64,000 nt of DNA from Sphingomonas sp. SUN039 (GTDB lineage: Bacteria > Pseudomonadota > Alphaproteobacteria > Sphingomonadales > Sphingomonadaceae), in NCBI RefSeq assembly GCF_024758725.1, contig NZ_CP096972.1:2648001-2712000 (forward strand). The letters run 5' to 3'. Position 1 is the stretch's first letter, and each line of letters opens with the position of its first letter. The position numbers and the translations under genes are program-made. Positions 16,673 through 24,965 of the stretch are shown piece by piece. The notes beneath the pieces are model-generated. The model worked only from the letters and a program-made list of their open reading frames with translations. It had not been told where the DNA came from and did not search any database.

Positions 16673-17569
16673 CTATTTGTGAACCAGCGTCCCCGCGCCG
16701 CGGGCGGTAAAGACTTCGACCAGCATCACATGCGGCACGCGCCCGTCGAGGATGACGGCCGCATCGACGCCGCCCTCGACGGCTGTCACGCAGGTTTCGA
16801 GCTTCGGAATCATGCCGCCGGTGATCGTGCCGTCGTCGCGCAACGCCGCGATCTTTGCGGGATCGAGGTCGGTCAGCAACTCGCCCGCCTTATCGAGCAC
16901 ACCCGCGACATCGGTCAGCAGGAACAGCCGCGATGCGCCGAGCGCCGCCGCAATCGCGCCCGCCATGGTGTCGGCGTTGATGTTATAGGTCTGGCCGCTC
17001 GCGTCGGGCGCAATCGGTGCAATCACCGGGATGACCCCCGACGCCGACAGCGTATCGATGATGGTGCGGTCGACCTTCACCGGTTCGCCGACAAACCCCA
17101 GATCGACATTGCGTTCGATGCCGCGATTGGGGTCTGCCTCGCGGTGGGCGACCTTTTCGGCAAGCACCAGCCCCGCATCCTTGCCCGACAGGCCGACGGC
17201 ACGCCCGTCCTCCGCCGCGATCCAGCCGACGATCTGCTTGTTGATCGCCCCCAGCACCATTTCGGCGACATCGGCGGTTTCCTTGTCGGTGACGCGCAAG
17301 CCCCCGACGAATTCGCTCGTCACGCCCAGCTTTTTCAGCATCGCGCCGATCTGCGGGCCCCCGCCATGGACGACGACGGGGTTGATGCCGACCGCCTTCA
17401 GCAGGACGATGTCCTCGGCGAAATCCTCTGCCGCCGCCGGATCGCCCATCGCATGGCCGCCGTATTTCACGACAAAGGTCTGCCCGGCATAGCGTTGCAG
17501 ATACGGCAGCGCCTCGACCAGCGTTTCCGCCTTGGCCAGCAAGCTGACGTCGGGATCGTGACGGCTCAT
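16673..17569 (-). CDS. argB: Acetylglutamate kinase
   Basis: 298 residues. KYGGHA (35-40), HGGGPQIG (68-75), GLSGKDAG, the YNINAD substrate segment and [10 protein letters not shown] near the end are all present. It phosphorylates N-acetylglutamate in arginine synthesis. Start ATG 17569 overlaps the queuosine transporter stop by ATGA. No clear N-terminal extension is seen, so arginine feedback cannot be judged from this. argG lies 10 kb upstream; the arginine genes are therefore not one operon. Confidence 0.97.
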   Translation of the reverse strand: MSRHDPDVSLLAKAETLVEALPYLQRYAGQTFVVKYGGHAMGDPAAAEDFAEDIVLLKAVGINPVVVHGGGPQIGAMLKKLGVTSEFVGGLRVTDKETADVAEMVLGAINKQIVGWIAAEDGRAVGLSGKDAGLVLAEKVAHREADPNRGIERNVDLGFVGEPVKVDRTIIDTLSASGVIPVIAPIAPDASGQTYNINADTMAGAIAAALGASRLFLLTDVAGVLDKAGELLTDLDPAKIAALRDDGTITGGMIPKLETCVTAVEGGVDAAVILDGRVPHVMLVEVFTARGAGTLVHK

Positions 17570-18213
17570 TTCGCGGTGTCCGTCGTGTCGAGCCATTTGC
17601 CGAGCCGGACCACGCCCCCGATGATGAGCGGCACGACAACGATCGACAGCACGATCTTGGCGAGCATCTGCCCGAGCATCAGATCCATGATCGGACGGAC
17701 GCCATAAAATGACACGGTAATGAAGATCAGCGTATCGACGATCTGCGACAGTACCGCCGCGATCATCCCGCGCACTTCGGCAAAGCGCCCCTCGGCCCCC
17801 GCCAGGCGCGCAAAAATCCAGATGTTGAGCGTGACCGAGGTCCCGTAAGCGAGAATGCCCGCCGCCATCATCCGCCAGCTTTGCCCGACGATTACGGGAA
17901 ATGCTTCCTTGGCGGGTTCGTACATGCCCGGATCGGTCGGCAGTTGCAGGACGAGCCACGACAGCAGGATCGCGATCACCAGCGGCACGAACCCGTAATA
18001 GACCATGCGGTTGGCGATGGCCTTCCCGTGAAGCTGTGCGATGGCGCTCGACACCGCGATCAGCGTCAGAAACGGGAAGATTCCGGCCTCGACCGCAAGC
18101 GGCCCGAGCGCCACCTGTTTCGCGCCGAGGAAGCCGCCGAGCGGCACCATCCCGCCATAAAAGATGGCAAGCACGAACAGCGAGCGGGGGATAGCAGCGG
18201 TGGTTTTGTCCAT
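17566..18213 (-). CDS. Queuosine precursor transporter (YhhQ / VUT family)
   Basis: 215 residues, six hydrophobic segments, with family sequence such as [38 protein letters not shown]-type helices and [16 protein letters not shown]. The family imports preQ0/preQ1-type precursors of queuosine. Start ATG 18213; argB follows with a 4-base overlap, an unusual pairing of a tRNA-modification transporter with arginine synthesis. queG, the last enzyme of queuosine synthesis, is encoded at 22472. No preQ1 riboswitch was recognised in the 70 bases between this gene and the divergent transporter. Confidence 0.85.
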   Translation of the reverse strand: MDKTTAAIPRSLFVLAIFYGGMVPLGGFLGAKQVALGPLAVEAGIFPFLTLIAVSSAIAQLHGKAIANRMVYYGFVPLVIAILLSWLVLQLPTDPGMYEPAKEAFPVIVGQSWRMMAAGILAYGTSVTLNIWIFARLAGAEGRFAEVRGMIAAVLSQIVDTLIFITVSFYGVRPIMDLMLGQMLAKIVLSIVVVPLIIGGVVRLGKWLDTTDTAK

Positions 18214-18283
18214 CGCGCGGTTGCTACTTGCTTTTGCCCGCAACGCAACCGCATCGTGCGGCAAACAATATCCAGGGGGTCAA

Positions 18284-19531
18284 GTGGAACATATCCTGAT
18301 CGGTATCGCGGGCATCGCGGTCATTCTCGCCATTGCCGTGCTGCTGTCGTCGAACCGGCGCGCGATTCGCCTGCGTGTCGTCGGCGCGGCGTTCGCGTTG
18401 CAGGCGACGCTCGCCGTGCTGGTCCTCTACGTGCCCGCGGGCAAAGCGATGATCGAAGGGCTGGCGATGGGGGTCAGCGCGCTGCTCGGCTATGCGGGCG
18501 CGGGGACGCGGCTGATCTTCGGCAACCTCGCGACCGACCCGAATTTCGGTAACGCCTTTGCCTTTTCCGCGCTGCCTATCATCGTGTTCTTCGCCTCGCT
18601 TGTCGCCGTTCTCTATCACCTCGGCATCATGCAGTTCGTGATCCGCTGGGTCGGCGGCGGTATCGAAAAGGTCGTCGGCGTCTCCAAGGTCGAGGCGCTC
18701 TGCGCCGCCGCCAACATCTTTGTCGGCCAGTCCGAATCGCCGCTGGTCATCCGCCCCTATCTGGCGAGCCTTGCCCCGTCGCAGCTGTTCTGCGTGATGT
18801 CGGTCGGCATGGCCGGCGTCGCGGGAACGATCCTTGCCGCCTATGCGGCGCTGCTCGGGCCGGCTTCGCTGCCGTATCTGCTGGCGGCCTCGTTCATGGC
18901 GGCACCCGGTGGATTGCTGATGGCCAAGATTATCATGCCCGACGAGCTTGCCGTTGCGGGCGCGGTCGCCGACGGCGACGGGATGGCCGTCGCGCCGGTC
19001 GATCCCGAGGAAGAACCGGCCAACCTTATCATGGCTGCGGCCATGGGCGCTCAGACCGGTGTCAAGATCGCGGTCGCGGTCGCGGCGATGGTGCTGGCAT
19101 TCGTGGCACTGGTCGCGCTGGCGAACGGCATATTGGGCGCGATCGGCGGGCTGTTCGGCTATCCCGATCTCAGCTTCCAGATGATCCTCGGCACGATCCT
19201 GTCGCCATTGATGTACCTGCTCAACATCCCTGCGCATGAGACAGCGGCGGCGGGCGGATTGCTCGGCACGAAGGTGGTGCTCAACGAGTTCGTTGCATTC
19301 ATCGATCTGGGCCAGATGAAGGATCTGTCGGCGCGCACGGTCGCCATCGTCACTTTTGCGTTGTGCGGCTTTGCCAATTTCTCGTCGATTGCGATCCAGA
19401 TGGCTTCGACCGGCAGTCTGGCGCCGAACCAGCGCCCCCTCATCGCCAAGCTCGGGCTGAAAGCGCTGGCGGCAGGAAGTCTGGCAAACCTGATGTCGGC
19501 GGCGCTCGCGGGGTTATTGCTGCCGGGTTGA
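18284..19531 (+). CDS. Concentrative nucleoside transporter (NupC/CNT family)
   Basis: 415 residues. Features of the CNT family: NIFVGQSESPLVIRPYL, a SFMAAPGGLLMAKI segment, AAMGAQTGVKIAVAV, and NEFVAFIDLGQ plus CGFANFSSIAIQ in the C-terminal half, which hold the conserved nucleoside- and sodium-binding residues (QxE, GLLG-xK, NEF). Imports nucleosides across the inner membrane with a cation. Start GTG 18284 with GGGGG seven bases upstream. It is divergent from the queuosine precursor transporter and convergent with the toxin-antitoxin pair, ending 3 bases from vapC. Confidence 0.93.
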   Translation: MEHILIGIAGIAVILAIAVLLSSNRRAIRLRVVGAAFALQATLAVLVLYVPAGKAMIEGLAMGVSALLGYAGAGTRLIFGNLATDPNFGNAFAFSALPIIVFFASLVAVLYHLGIMQFVIRWVGGGIEKVVGVSKVEALCAAANIFVGQSESPLVIRPYLASLAPSQLFCVMSVGMAGVAGTILAAYAALLGPASLPYLLAASFMAAPGGLLMAKIIMPDELAVAGAVADGDGMAVAPVDPEEEPANLIMAAAMGAQTGVKIAVAVAAMVLAFVALVALANGILGAIGGLFGYPDLSFQMILGTILSPLMYLLNIPAHETAAAGGLLGTKVVLNEFVAFIDLGQMKDLSARTVAIVTFALCGFANFSSIAIQMASTGSLAPNQRPLIAKLGLKALAAGSLANLMSAALAGLLLPG

Positions 19532-19534
19532 CCG

Positions 19535-19930
19535 TCAGACGACGAGAACGAAGTCGCCATAGGCGGCAAGCGTCTTGTCGTGCGTAAGCAAGTGCATCGA
19601 CTCGGTTCGAGCCTGTGCAATGAGCAAGCGGTCGAAGGGGTCGCCGTGATGCGGCGGCAGGTCCTCGATCGATTGGATGGCATCAACGGAAATTGCGAGA
19701 GGCTGGAACAAGGCGCGCTCGAATTCGACGTTGGCGTCAGAAGCTGAGATGCCAACGCGAGACGTCTTTGCCCGCTTAAGGCCGTTCTTTATTGCGATTT
19801 CCCAGAGGCTGACGGTGCTGACCCAATGAGTATGGTCATCATCCTCGAGGAGTTCGAGCGCGCGCCGGGGAAGCTGCGGCGAACCCAGGATCGCCCACAC
19901 CGCGATATGCGTGTCGAGCAATAGCCTCAA
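19535..19930 (-). CDS. vapC: Type II toxin VapC, PIN-domain ribonuclease
   Basis: 131 residues. PIN acidic residues are in place: D6 (LLLDTH), E44 (SLWEIAIK), D100 (GDPFDRLLIAQA) and D118 (LTHDKTL). Expected to be a Mg-dependent endoribonuclease cleaving tRNA or rRNA, neutralised by the upstream Phd-type antitoxin. It starts with TTG at 19930, which overlaps the antitoxin TGA (TTGA), so toxin synthesis is coupled to antitoxin translation at a weak start. No in-frame ATG lies near. Confidence 0.93.
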   Translation of the reverse strand: MRLLLDTHIAVWAILGSPQLPRRALELLEDDDHTHWVSTVSLWEIAIKNGLKRAKTSRVGISASDANVEFERALFQPLAISVDAIQSIEDLPPHHGDPFDRLLIAQARTESMHLLTHDKTLAAYGDFVLVV

Positions 19931-20199
19931 GGCCGCTGCAACCGCTCGCCGAAAGGGTCTGCACTGTCTTCGAATAGTTTCGCAACATCGGCATCGAGCG
20001 CCTGAAAGGCCTCGTAGTCGAAGTTATACTTGCCTGCTGCCAGCCCAAGCAGCACTTTGCGCGGCTTCGCCATCGGGACCAGACGTCCGACAGGCTTGCC
20101 GTTTCGGGCGATCACGATCTCAGTCTCGGCTCCGCTTTCGACGGCATCGAGCAGCCGCGACAGGTTGGACTTCGCCTGATGGACGTTGACGTAGGTCAT
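19927..20199 (-). CDS. Type II antitoxin, Phd/YefM family
   Basis: 90 residues from ATG 20199 (an in-frame TTG at 20208 is less likely). The N-terminus MTYVNVHQAKSNLSRLLDAV...IARNGKPVGRLVP is the Phd/YefM DNA-binding fold; the C-terminus (YNFDYEAFQALDADVAKLFED) is the toxin-wrapping part. It should repress its own promoter with VapC. A candidate operator lies just upstream (20209-20228). Confidence 0.92.
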   Translation of the reverse strand: MTYVNVHQAKSNLSRLLDAVESGAETEIVIARNGKPVGRLVPMAKPRKVLLGLAAGKYNFDYEAFQALDADVAKLFEDSADPFGERLQRP

Positions 20200-20208
20200 A
20201 GGCCGCAA

Positions 20209-20228
20209 CTTAGCCCAGTTTAGCTAAG
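20209..20228. promoter_or_regulatory. Candidate operator of the Phd/VapC pair
   Basis: CTTAGC-N8-GCTAAG inverted repeat, 10 bases upstream of the antitoxin ATG on the minus strand and overlapping the stop codon of the upstream ABC permease gene. Its position suits autoregulation; a weak terminator is the alternative. Confidence 0.4.
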
Positions 20229-21453
20229 CCCGCAACCGCCGTCCGAACCAGCGCCGCTCCTTCGGCGGCGACCCTGATTTGAGCACGCCTGTCCGGAACC
20301 GCCGTGCGGCGAAACGGATGATGATGACCACCCACAGCGCCTGCCACGCCAGCGCGAGCAGGTGCGGCCACAGCGCCGCTTCCTGCGCGGCGCGCGCGAT
20401 CATCGTCAGCGGCGACGACAGCGGAAACATCGCCGCGAACACGCCGAGCGGCGAATCGAGGCTGCTCACGACCGCCGAGCCGAGCGCGAAAATCGCCAGC
20501 TGGAGCATCGTCACCGGCATCGACAGGGTCTGCACATCGCGCACGCTGGCCGCCTGCGAGCCGATACCGATGAAAATGCCGCCGAGAATCATGTAGTTGC
20601 TGACGTAATAGGCGACCCCCAGCACGATCAGCATCGGCCAGCCCATCGCCGGCGCGGGTAGTGCGCCGGTCCCCAGATAGCCGACCAGCCCGACCCCGAT
20701 CGCCGCGCCCCAGATCGCAATACCGGTCACCGACACACCGAGCATGGCCACCAGCTTGCCGAGGAAAATCGCATCGACCGGCACGGCGGCGGTCAGCACT
20801 TCGATCACCTTGTTCGATTTTTCCTCGACCAGGTTCGACAACAGCATGCCCGCGAGCAGGATGGTCAGCATGAACAGCATCGTCTGCGCCGCACGGCCCA
20901 GCAGGTGGCGGCTGGCCGCCGAAGAGGTCGCGACCGGCCGGGTCGGCACCTGTTCGAGCGTGACGGCGGGCCGGGCCTGTCCGCCTCTGGCCAGCTGAGC
21001 GTCGAGCGCGGCTTCCTCGGCCAACATCTCGACGTCCGACGCCATATCCTTGAGCTTGGCATCGGGCCCGTGCAGCCGCAGCTTGCCGGGCCAGCCGGTC
21101 AGGACGAGCGTCGGCGCGCGACCGCCTTCGCCGAGCAACGCTGCGGCCTGGCGGTCGGGGTCGCCTGCAGCGGCGACCAGTCGCAGACCGGGATATTGCT
21201 CGATGCGGTCGTCGAGTCGCGTCTGCGCCGCGCGAAAGGCGGGAAAGGCGGCGGCTGGCGCGACCACCGCAACGACCGGCTTCATCGCCGCCTCGTCGAC
21301 CCGGTTACCGATGCTGCCGATGACCCCGCCGAAACCGATGGCAATGATCGGGGTCAAGAGGAACATGACGAACGAGCGCGACCAGACGGTCGCGACATAG
21401 TCGCGCCGCGCAATGACCAGCGCGGCGGCGAACAGGCGCTGGAAATTGTTCAT
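20224..21453 (-). CDS. ABC transporter permease, NatB / ABC-2 type exporter
   Basis: 409 residues. One N-terminal membrane segment (RSFVMFLLTPIIAIGFGGVIG), a ~150-residue extracytoplasmic region, then five or six membrane segments containing LVEEKSNKVIEVLTAAVPVDAIFLGKL, a signature of the NatB/YhaP sodium-exporter-like permeases. Works with the ATPase encoded immediately upstream (ATGA overlap). The substrate could be Na+, a drug or a peptide; sequence does not decide. Confidence 0.88.
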   Translation of the reverse strand: MNNFQRLFAAALVIARRDYVATVWSRSFVMFLLTPIIAIGFGGVIGSIGNRVDEAAMKPVVAVVAPAAAFPAFRAAQTRLDDRIEQYPGLRLVAAAGDPDRQAAALLGEGGRAPTLVLTGWPGKLRLHGPDAKLKDMASDVEMLAEEAALDAQLARGGQARPAVTLEQVPTRPVATSSAASRHLLGRAAQTMLFMLTILLAGMLLSNLVEEKSNKVIEVLTAAVPVDAIFLGKLVAMLGVSVTGIAIWGAAIGVGLVGYLGTGALPAPAMGWPMLIVLGVAYYVSNYMILGGIFIGIGSQAASVRDVQTLSMPVTMLQLAIFALGSAVVSSLDSPLGVFAAMFPLSSPLTMIARAAQEAALWPHLLALAWQALWVVIIIRFAARRFRTGVLKSGSPPKERRWFGRRLRA

Positions 21454-22391
21454 AGCGCGGCTTCCTTGGCGGTCGGTTCGTCGAGCGCGGCCGCGGCCTC
21501 TGCGCCCGCAATCGCGACAAAGGCGTCGTGCAGGCCGGGGCGTTCGATCGACAGGCTGTCGATCCCGGCATTGCCGTCGACCAGCGCCTTCAGCAACGGC
21601 TCGATCCCCGAGGCAGGCAGTTCGAACCGCCAGTCCGGGCCGGTACCGGCATCCGCAGGCAGCGCGGCACGCCACGGCCCGTCGCTGGCCCGCGTCCGCA
21701 GCCGGACAACGGGGCGCAGCCGGTTGCGCGCTTCGTCCACCGCGCCTTCGAACCGCACCTTGCCGCCCGCGATGATCGCGATGCGCTCGCACAGGCGTTC
21801 GGCATGGGCGATGACATGCGTCGAGAACAATATCGTCGCCCCTGCCGCTGCCTGTCCCCGGATCAGCGTTTCGAGCCGTCCCTGATTGAGAGCATCGAGT
21901 CCCGAGAAGGGTTCGTCGAGCACGATCACCTTGGGCTTGTGGATCAGCGTGCCGAGCAATTGCACCGTCTGCGCCATCCCCTTCGACAGGGTCCGCACTG
22001 TTTTCTTCGCGGCATGGCCGAGGTTGTGTTCGTCGAGCAGCGCATCGGCGCGGCGACGTCCCTCCGCCAGCGGCAATCCGCGCAGCGCGCCCATGAACGC
22101 GATCGCTTCGCGCGCGGTCATCGAGGGATACAGCCCGCGCTCCTCGGGCAGATAGCCGACGAGCGGCGCGGCTTCGAGCGGGCGTTCGTGACCCAGCACA
22201 TGGCGGTGCCCCGCATCAGGGTCGATAATGCCGAGCAGCATCCGCAAGGTGGTCGTCTTACCCGCGCCATTCGGGCCGAGCACGCCATAGATGCTGCCCG
22301 CAGGTACGCTCAGGTCGATCCCGTCGACGGCGCGGGTGCTGCCGAAATTCTTGATCAGGCTGAAGGCTTCGATGGCAGGGGATGCGGTCAT
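21450..22391 (-). CDS. ABC transporter ATP-binding protein (NatA-like)
   Basis: 313 residues. Walker A GPNGAGKTT (39-47), signature LSKGMAQ (135-141), Walker B VIVLDEP (155-161) and the switch histidine in STHV are all present. A C-terminal ~80-residue extension after the core is typical of exporter ATPases paired with ABC-2 permeases. ATG 22391 is chosen; earlier in-frame starts lie in the intergenic gap. Divergent from queG with about 80 bases between. Confidence 0.92.
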   Translation of the reverse strand: MTASPAIEAFSLIKNFGSTRAVDGIDLSVPAGSIYGVLGPNGAGKTTTLRMLLGIIDPDAGHRHVLGHERPLEAAPLVGYLPEERGLYPSMTAREAIAFMGALRGLPLAEGRRRADALLDEHNLGHAAKKTVRTLSKGMAQTVQLLGTLIHKPKVIVLDEPFSGLDALNQGRLETLIRGQAAAGATILFSTHVIAHAERLCERIAIIAGGKVRFEGAVDEARNRLRPVVRLRTRASDGPWRAALPADAGTGPDWRFELPASGIEPLLKALVDGNAGIDSLSIERPGLHDAFVAIAGAEAAAALDEPTAKEAAL

Positions 22392-22471
22392 GCACGCATC
22401 CATAGCGACAGCGACGCGGTCTTGTCGAAGCACGGTTCATCCCCGGGTGCGAAAAAGCTATTGGTCATGGT

Positions 22472-23527
22472 GTGACTAGCGAACCATCCCTGACCAAAGC
22501 CCTAAAGGCACAGGCAAAAATGCTTGGTTTCGCCGATTGCGGGATTGCGCGCGCGGACGCGCATGACGGGCGGATGCCGCTCGGCGACTGGCTGGCGGCG
22601 GGCCATCACGGCACGATGGACTGGATGGAGGGACGCGCCGACCAACGCGCCGCGCCGCAGGGACTGTGGCCCAACGCGCGCTCGGTCATTGCGCTCGGGA
22701 TCAGCTATGCGCCTGCCGAAGACCCGCTACGATTGGCCGACGAAAGCAGCGTCGGGCGCATCTCGGTCTATGCCCAAGGGGCCGATTATCATGACGTCGT
22801 GAAACGTGCGCTCAAGGCGCTGGCCCGCTGGCTGGTCGAGACCGCCGGGGGCGAGGTCAAGGTGTTCGTCGATACCGCGCCGGTCATGGAAAAGCCGCTG
22901 GCGGCGGCGGCGGGGCTCGGCTGGCAGGGCAAGCACAGCAATCTGGTCTCGACCGGCCACGGCAGCTGGCTGTTCCTCGGCGCGATCATGACAACACTCG
23001 ATCTGGAGGTCGATGCACCCCATCCCGACCGCTGCGGCAGTTGCGATGCCTGTCAGCGGGCATGTCCGACCGACGCCTTCCCCGCCCCCTACCGGCTCGA
23101 TGCGCGGCGCTGCATTTCGTATCTGACCATCGAGCACAAGGGGCCGATCCCGCACGAGTTCCGCCGTGCGATGGGCAACCGCATCTATGGCTGCGACGAT
23201 TGCCTGGCGGTCTGCCCATGGAACAAGTTCGCCAAGAACGCCGCAGCCAACAAGGCCTTCGCCCCGCGCGCCGAACTGGCCGCGCCCGAACTCGCCGACC
23301 TGCTCGCGCTCGACGACCCCACATTCCGTCAGGTATTTGCGGGTTCGCCGATCAAGCGCATCGGCCGCGACCGGATGGTGCGGAATGCCTGTATCGCGGC
23401 AGGGAACAGCGGCGACGCGCGGCTGGTGCCGGTGCTTGAGCGGTTGGCAGGTGACGAAAGCGAGGTCGTCGCCGACGCAGCGCGCTGGGCACTCGCCGAA
23501 CTCAGCGCGCCTCTTTCCGCCGGGTAA
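22472..23527 (+). CDS. queG: Epoxyqueuosine reductase
   Basis: 351 residues from GTG 22472. The catalytic aspartate lies in VDTAPVME (D134). Two [4Fe-4S] motifs follow: C188-C191-C194-C198 and C214 with C241-C244-C248. A HEAT-like C-terminal helix pair ends the protein. It reduces epoxyqueuosine to queuosine in tRNA with a cobalamin cofactor. The other queuosine-linked gene here is the precursor transporter at 17566. It overlaps the convergent lipoprotein gene by 26 bases at its 3' end. Confidence 0.96.
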   Translation: MTSEPSLTKALKAQAKMLGFADCGIARADAHDGRMPLGDWLAAGHHGTMDWMEGRADQRAAPQGLWPNARSVIALGISYAPAEDPLRLADESSVGRISVYAQGADYHDVVKRALKALARWLVETAGGEVKVFVDTAPVMEKPLAAAAGLGWQGKHSNLVSTGHGSWLFLGAIMTTLDLEVDAPHPDRCGSCDACQRACPTDAFPAPYRLDARRCISYLTIEHKGPIPHEFRRAMGNRIYGCDDCLAVCPWNKFAKNAAANKAFAPRAELAAPELADLLALDDPTFRQVFAGSPIKRIGRDRMVRNACIAAGNSGDARLVPVLERLAGDESEVVADAARWALAELSAPLSAG

Positions 23528-23870
23528 GCGCCGCGACGCAGCTGGCGCGGTCGATATCGCGGCCGTCGGGCTGGCGCGCATCGACATAGGTGACTTCGCT
23601 CTCGCCCGAGCGCGCCGGATAGAGATAGGCGTCGAGAATGCAGATCGGCCCGGCGAATTGCATCCGGCGAGCACCCTCGGCCTCTTTCACGTCCTGGTCC
23701 GCCTCGCCGAACAGCGCGGTCAGGCCGCGCGCGGTCTGGCCCAACACGCGGTCGAGGCCGGTCTTGATCATCGGGGGGCTGCGGGTGACCGCCAGCGGCG
23801 GCGCAGGGGCATCGACGGTCGCGGCGCAGGCCGAGGCCAGCAGCGGGATCAGGGCAATGAGCGAGCGCAT
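23502..23870 (-). CDS. Small exported protein, probable lipoprotein
   Basis: 122 residues from ATG 23870. A hydrophobic leader, MRSLIALIPLLASACA, ends in a weak lipobox at C15. The rest (LFGEADQDVKEAEGARRMQFAGPICILDAYLYP) is a small domain resembling outer-membrane SmpA/OmlA-like folds. Function is unknown. Tail-to-tail overlap of 26 bases with queG. A long open frame continues upstream to 24890 but is antisense to the PfkB kinase gene. Confidence 0.7.
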   Translation of the reverse strand: MRSLIALIPLLASACAATVDAPAPPLAVTRSPPMIKTGLDRVLGQTARGLTALFGEADQDVKEAEGARRMQFAGPICILDAYLYPARSGESEVTYVDARQPDGRDIDRASCVAALTRRKEAR

Positions 23871-23948
23871 GGTGCCCTGCTGGCCTGTGTCGCCCTTGCC
23901 GTCAATCGTCGGCACGGCTAGGCGGCGCGCTTTCGGGTGGAGACGGGC

Positions 23949-24947
23949 ATGACAACGGACGCGCGGTACGATGTGGTGGCAATCGGCAATGCGATTGTCG
24001 ATGTGATCGCGAGCGCGAGCCTCGACTTTCTGGCGTCCGAGGGACTCGAAAGCGGGTCGATGCGGCTGATCGACGGCGACGCCGCCGTGGCGCTTTACGA
24101 CCGTATGGGTCCCGCGCGCGAGATTTCGGGCGGCTCGGCGGCGAATTCGCTCGCGGGGCTCGCCGTCCTCGGTCACGCGTGCGCGTTCATCGGGCAGGTT
24201 GCCGACGACCAGCTGGGCGAAGTGTTCACCCACGACATGCGCGCGACGGGCATCGCGTTCGACGTGCCTGCGCAGCCCGGGCCGCCGCCCACCGCGCGCT
24301 GCCTGATCCTGATCGCGCCCGACGGAGAGCGGACGATGAATACCGCGCTCGCCATGGCGCACCGCCTGCCCGCATCGGCCATCGACGAGGACATGATCGG
24401 ACGCGCGAAATACCTGCTGATCGAGGGCTATCTGTGGGATGCGCCCGAGCCGCAGGCCGCGATCAAGCGCGCTATGGCGGCGGCGAAACGCGGCAGGTGC
24501 AAGGTGTTCTTCGCGCTGTCCGCGCTCTACCTGATGGGCATTTACCGCGACGACTTCCTGTCGCTGATCGACGACGGGATCATCGACACGCTGTTTTGCA
24601 ACGACGAGGAAGTCGCGGCGCTGATGCAGACCGACGACCTCGAAAGCGCGATTGCCGCGCTGTCGGTCAAGGTGCCGACCCTGGTCGTCACGCGCGGCGC
24701 GAACGGGGCGCTTGCGGTACAGGGCGGCGAGCGTGCCGAAATCGCGGCAGAGACGGTCGCGCGCGTCGTCGACACGACGGGTGCCGGCGACACCTTCACC
24801 AGCGGCTTCCTTGCCGGACAGCTCGAAGGGCGCTCGCTCGCCGACAGCCTGACGATGGGCGCGATCTGCGCCGCCGAGTGCATCGGTCATTACGGCCCGC
24901 GCCCCGAGGCGGACCTCAGGGCGCTGGTCGACGCGCGACTGGGCTGA
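23949..24947 (+). CDS. PfkB family carbohydrate / adenosine kinase
   Basis: 332 residues. GGSAANS (61-67) and DTTGAGDTF (275-283), the PfkB anion-hole and catalytic-base signatures, are intact. NPN-type residues are replaced by FCNDEE. Overall pattern (GNAIVDVIA, GSAANS, LLIEGYLWD) is that of the adenosine-kinase-like sugar kinases of alphaproteobacteria. Substrate is most likely adenosine or a related ribonucleoside, or ribose; which is not settled by sequence. Start ATG 23949 with GGAG upstream. A nucleoside transporter is encoded 4.4 kb away. Confidence 0.88.
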   Translation: MTTDARYDVVAIGNAIVDVIASASLDFLASEGLESGSMRLIDGDAAVALYDRMGPAREISGGSAANSLAGLAVLGHACAFIGQVADDQLGEVFTHDMRATGIAFDVPAQPGPPPTARCLILIAPDGERTMNTALAMAHRLPASAIDEDMIGRAKYLLIEGYLWDAPEPQAAIKRAMAAAKRGRCKVFFALSALYLMGIYRDDFLSLIDDGIIDTLFCNDEEVAALMQTDDLESAIAALSVKVPTLVVTRGANGALAVQGGERAEIAAETVARVVDTTGAGDTFTSGFLAGQLEGRSLADSLTMGAICAAECIGHYGPRPEADLRALVDARLG

Positions 24948-24965
24948 CGCCAGTTCGGATCGCTA

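Noticed and set aside
18214-18283. preQ1 riboswitch before the queuosine precursor transporter
   Set aside because: The short gap shows no recognisable preQ1 aptamer pattern.
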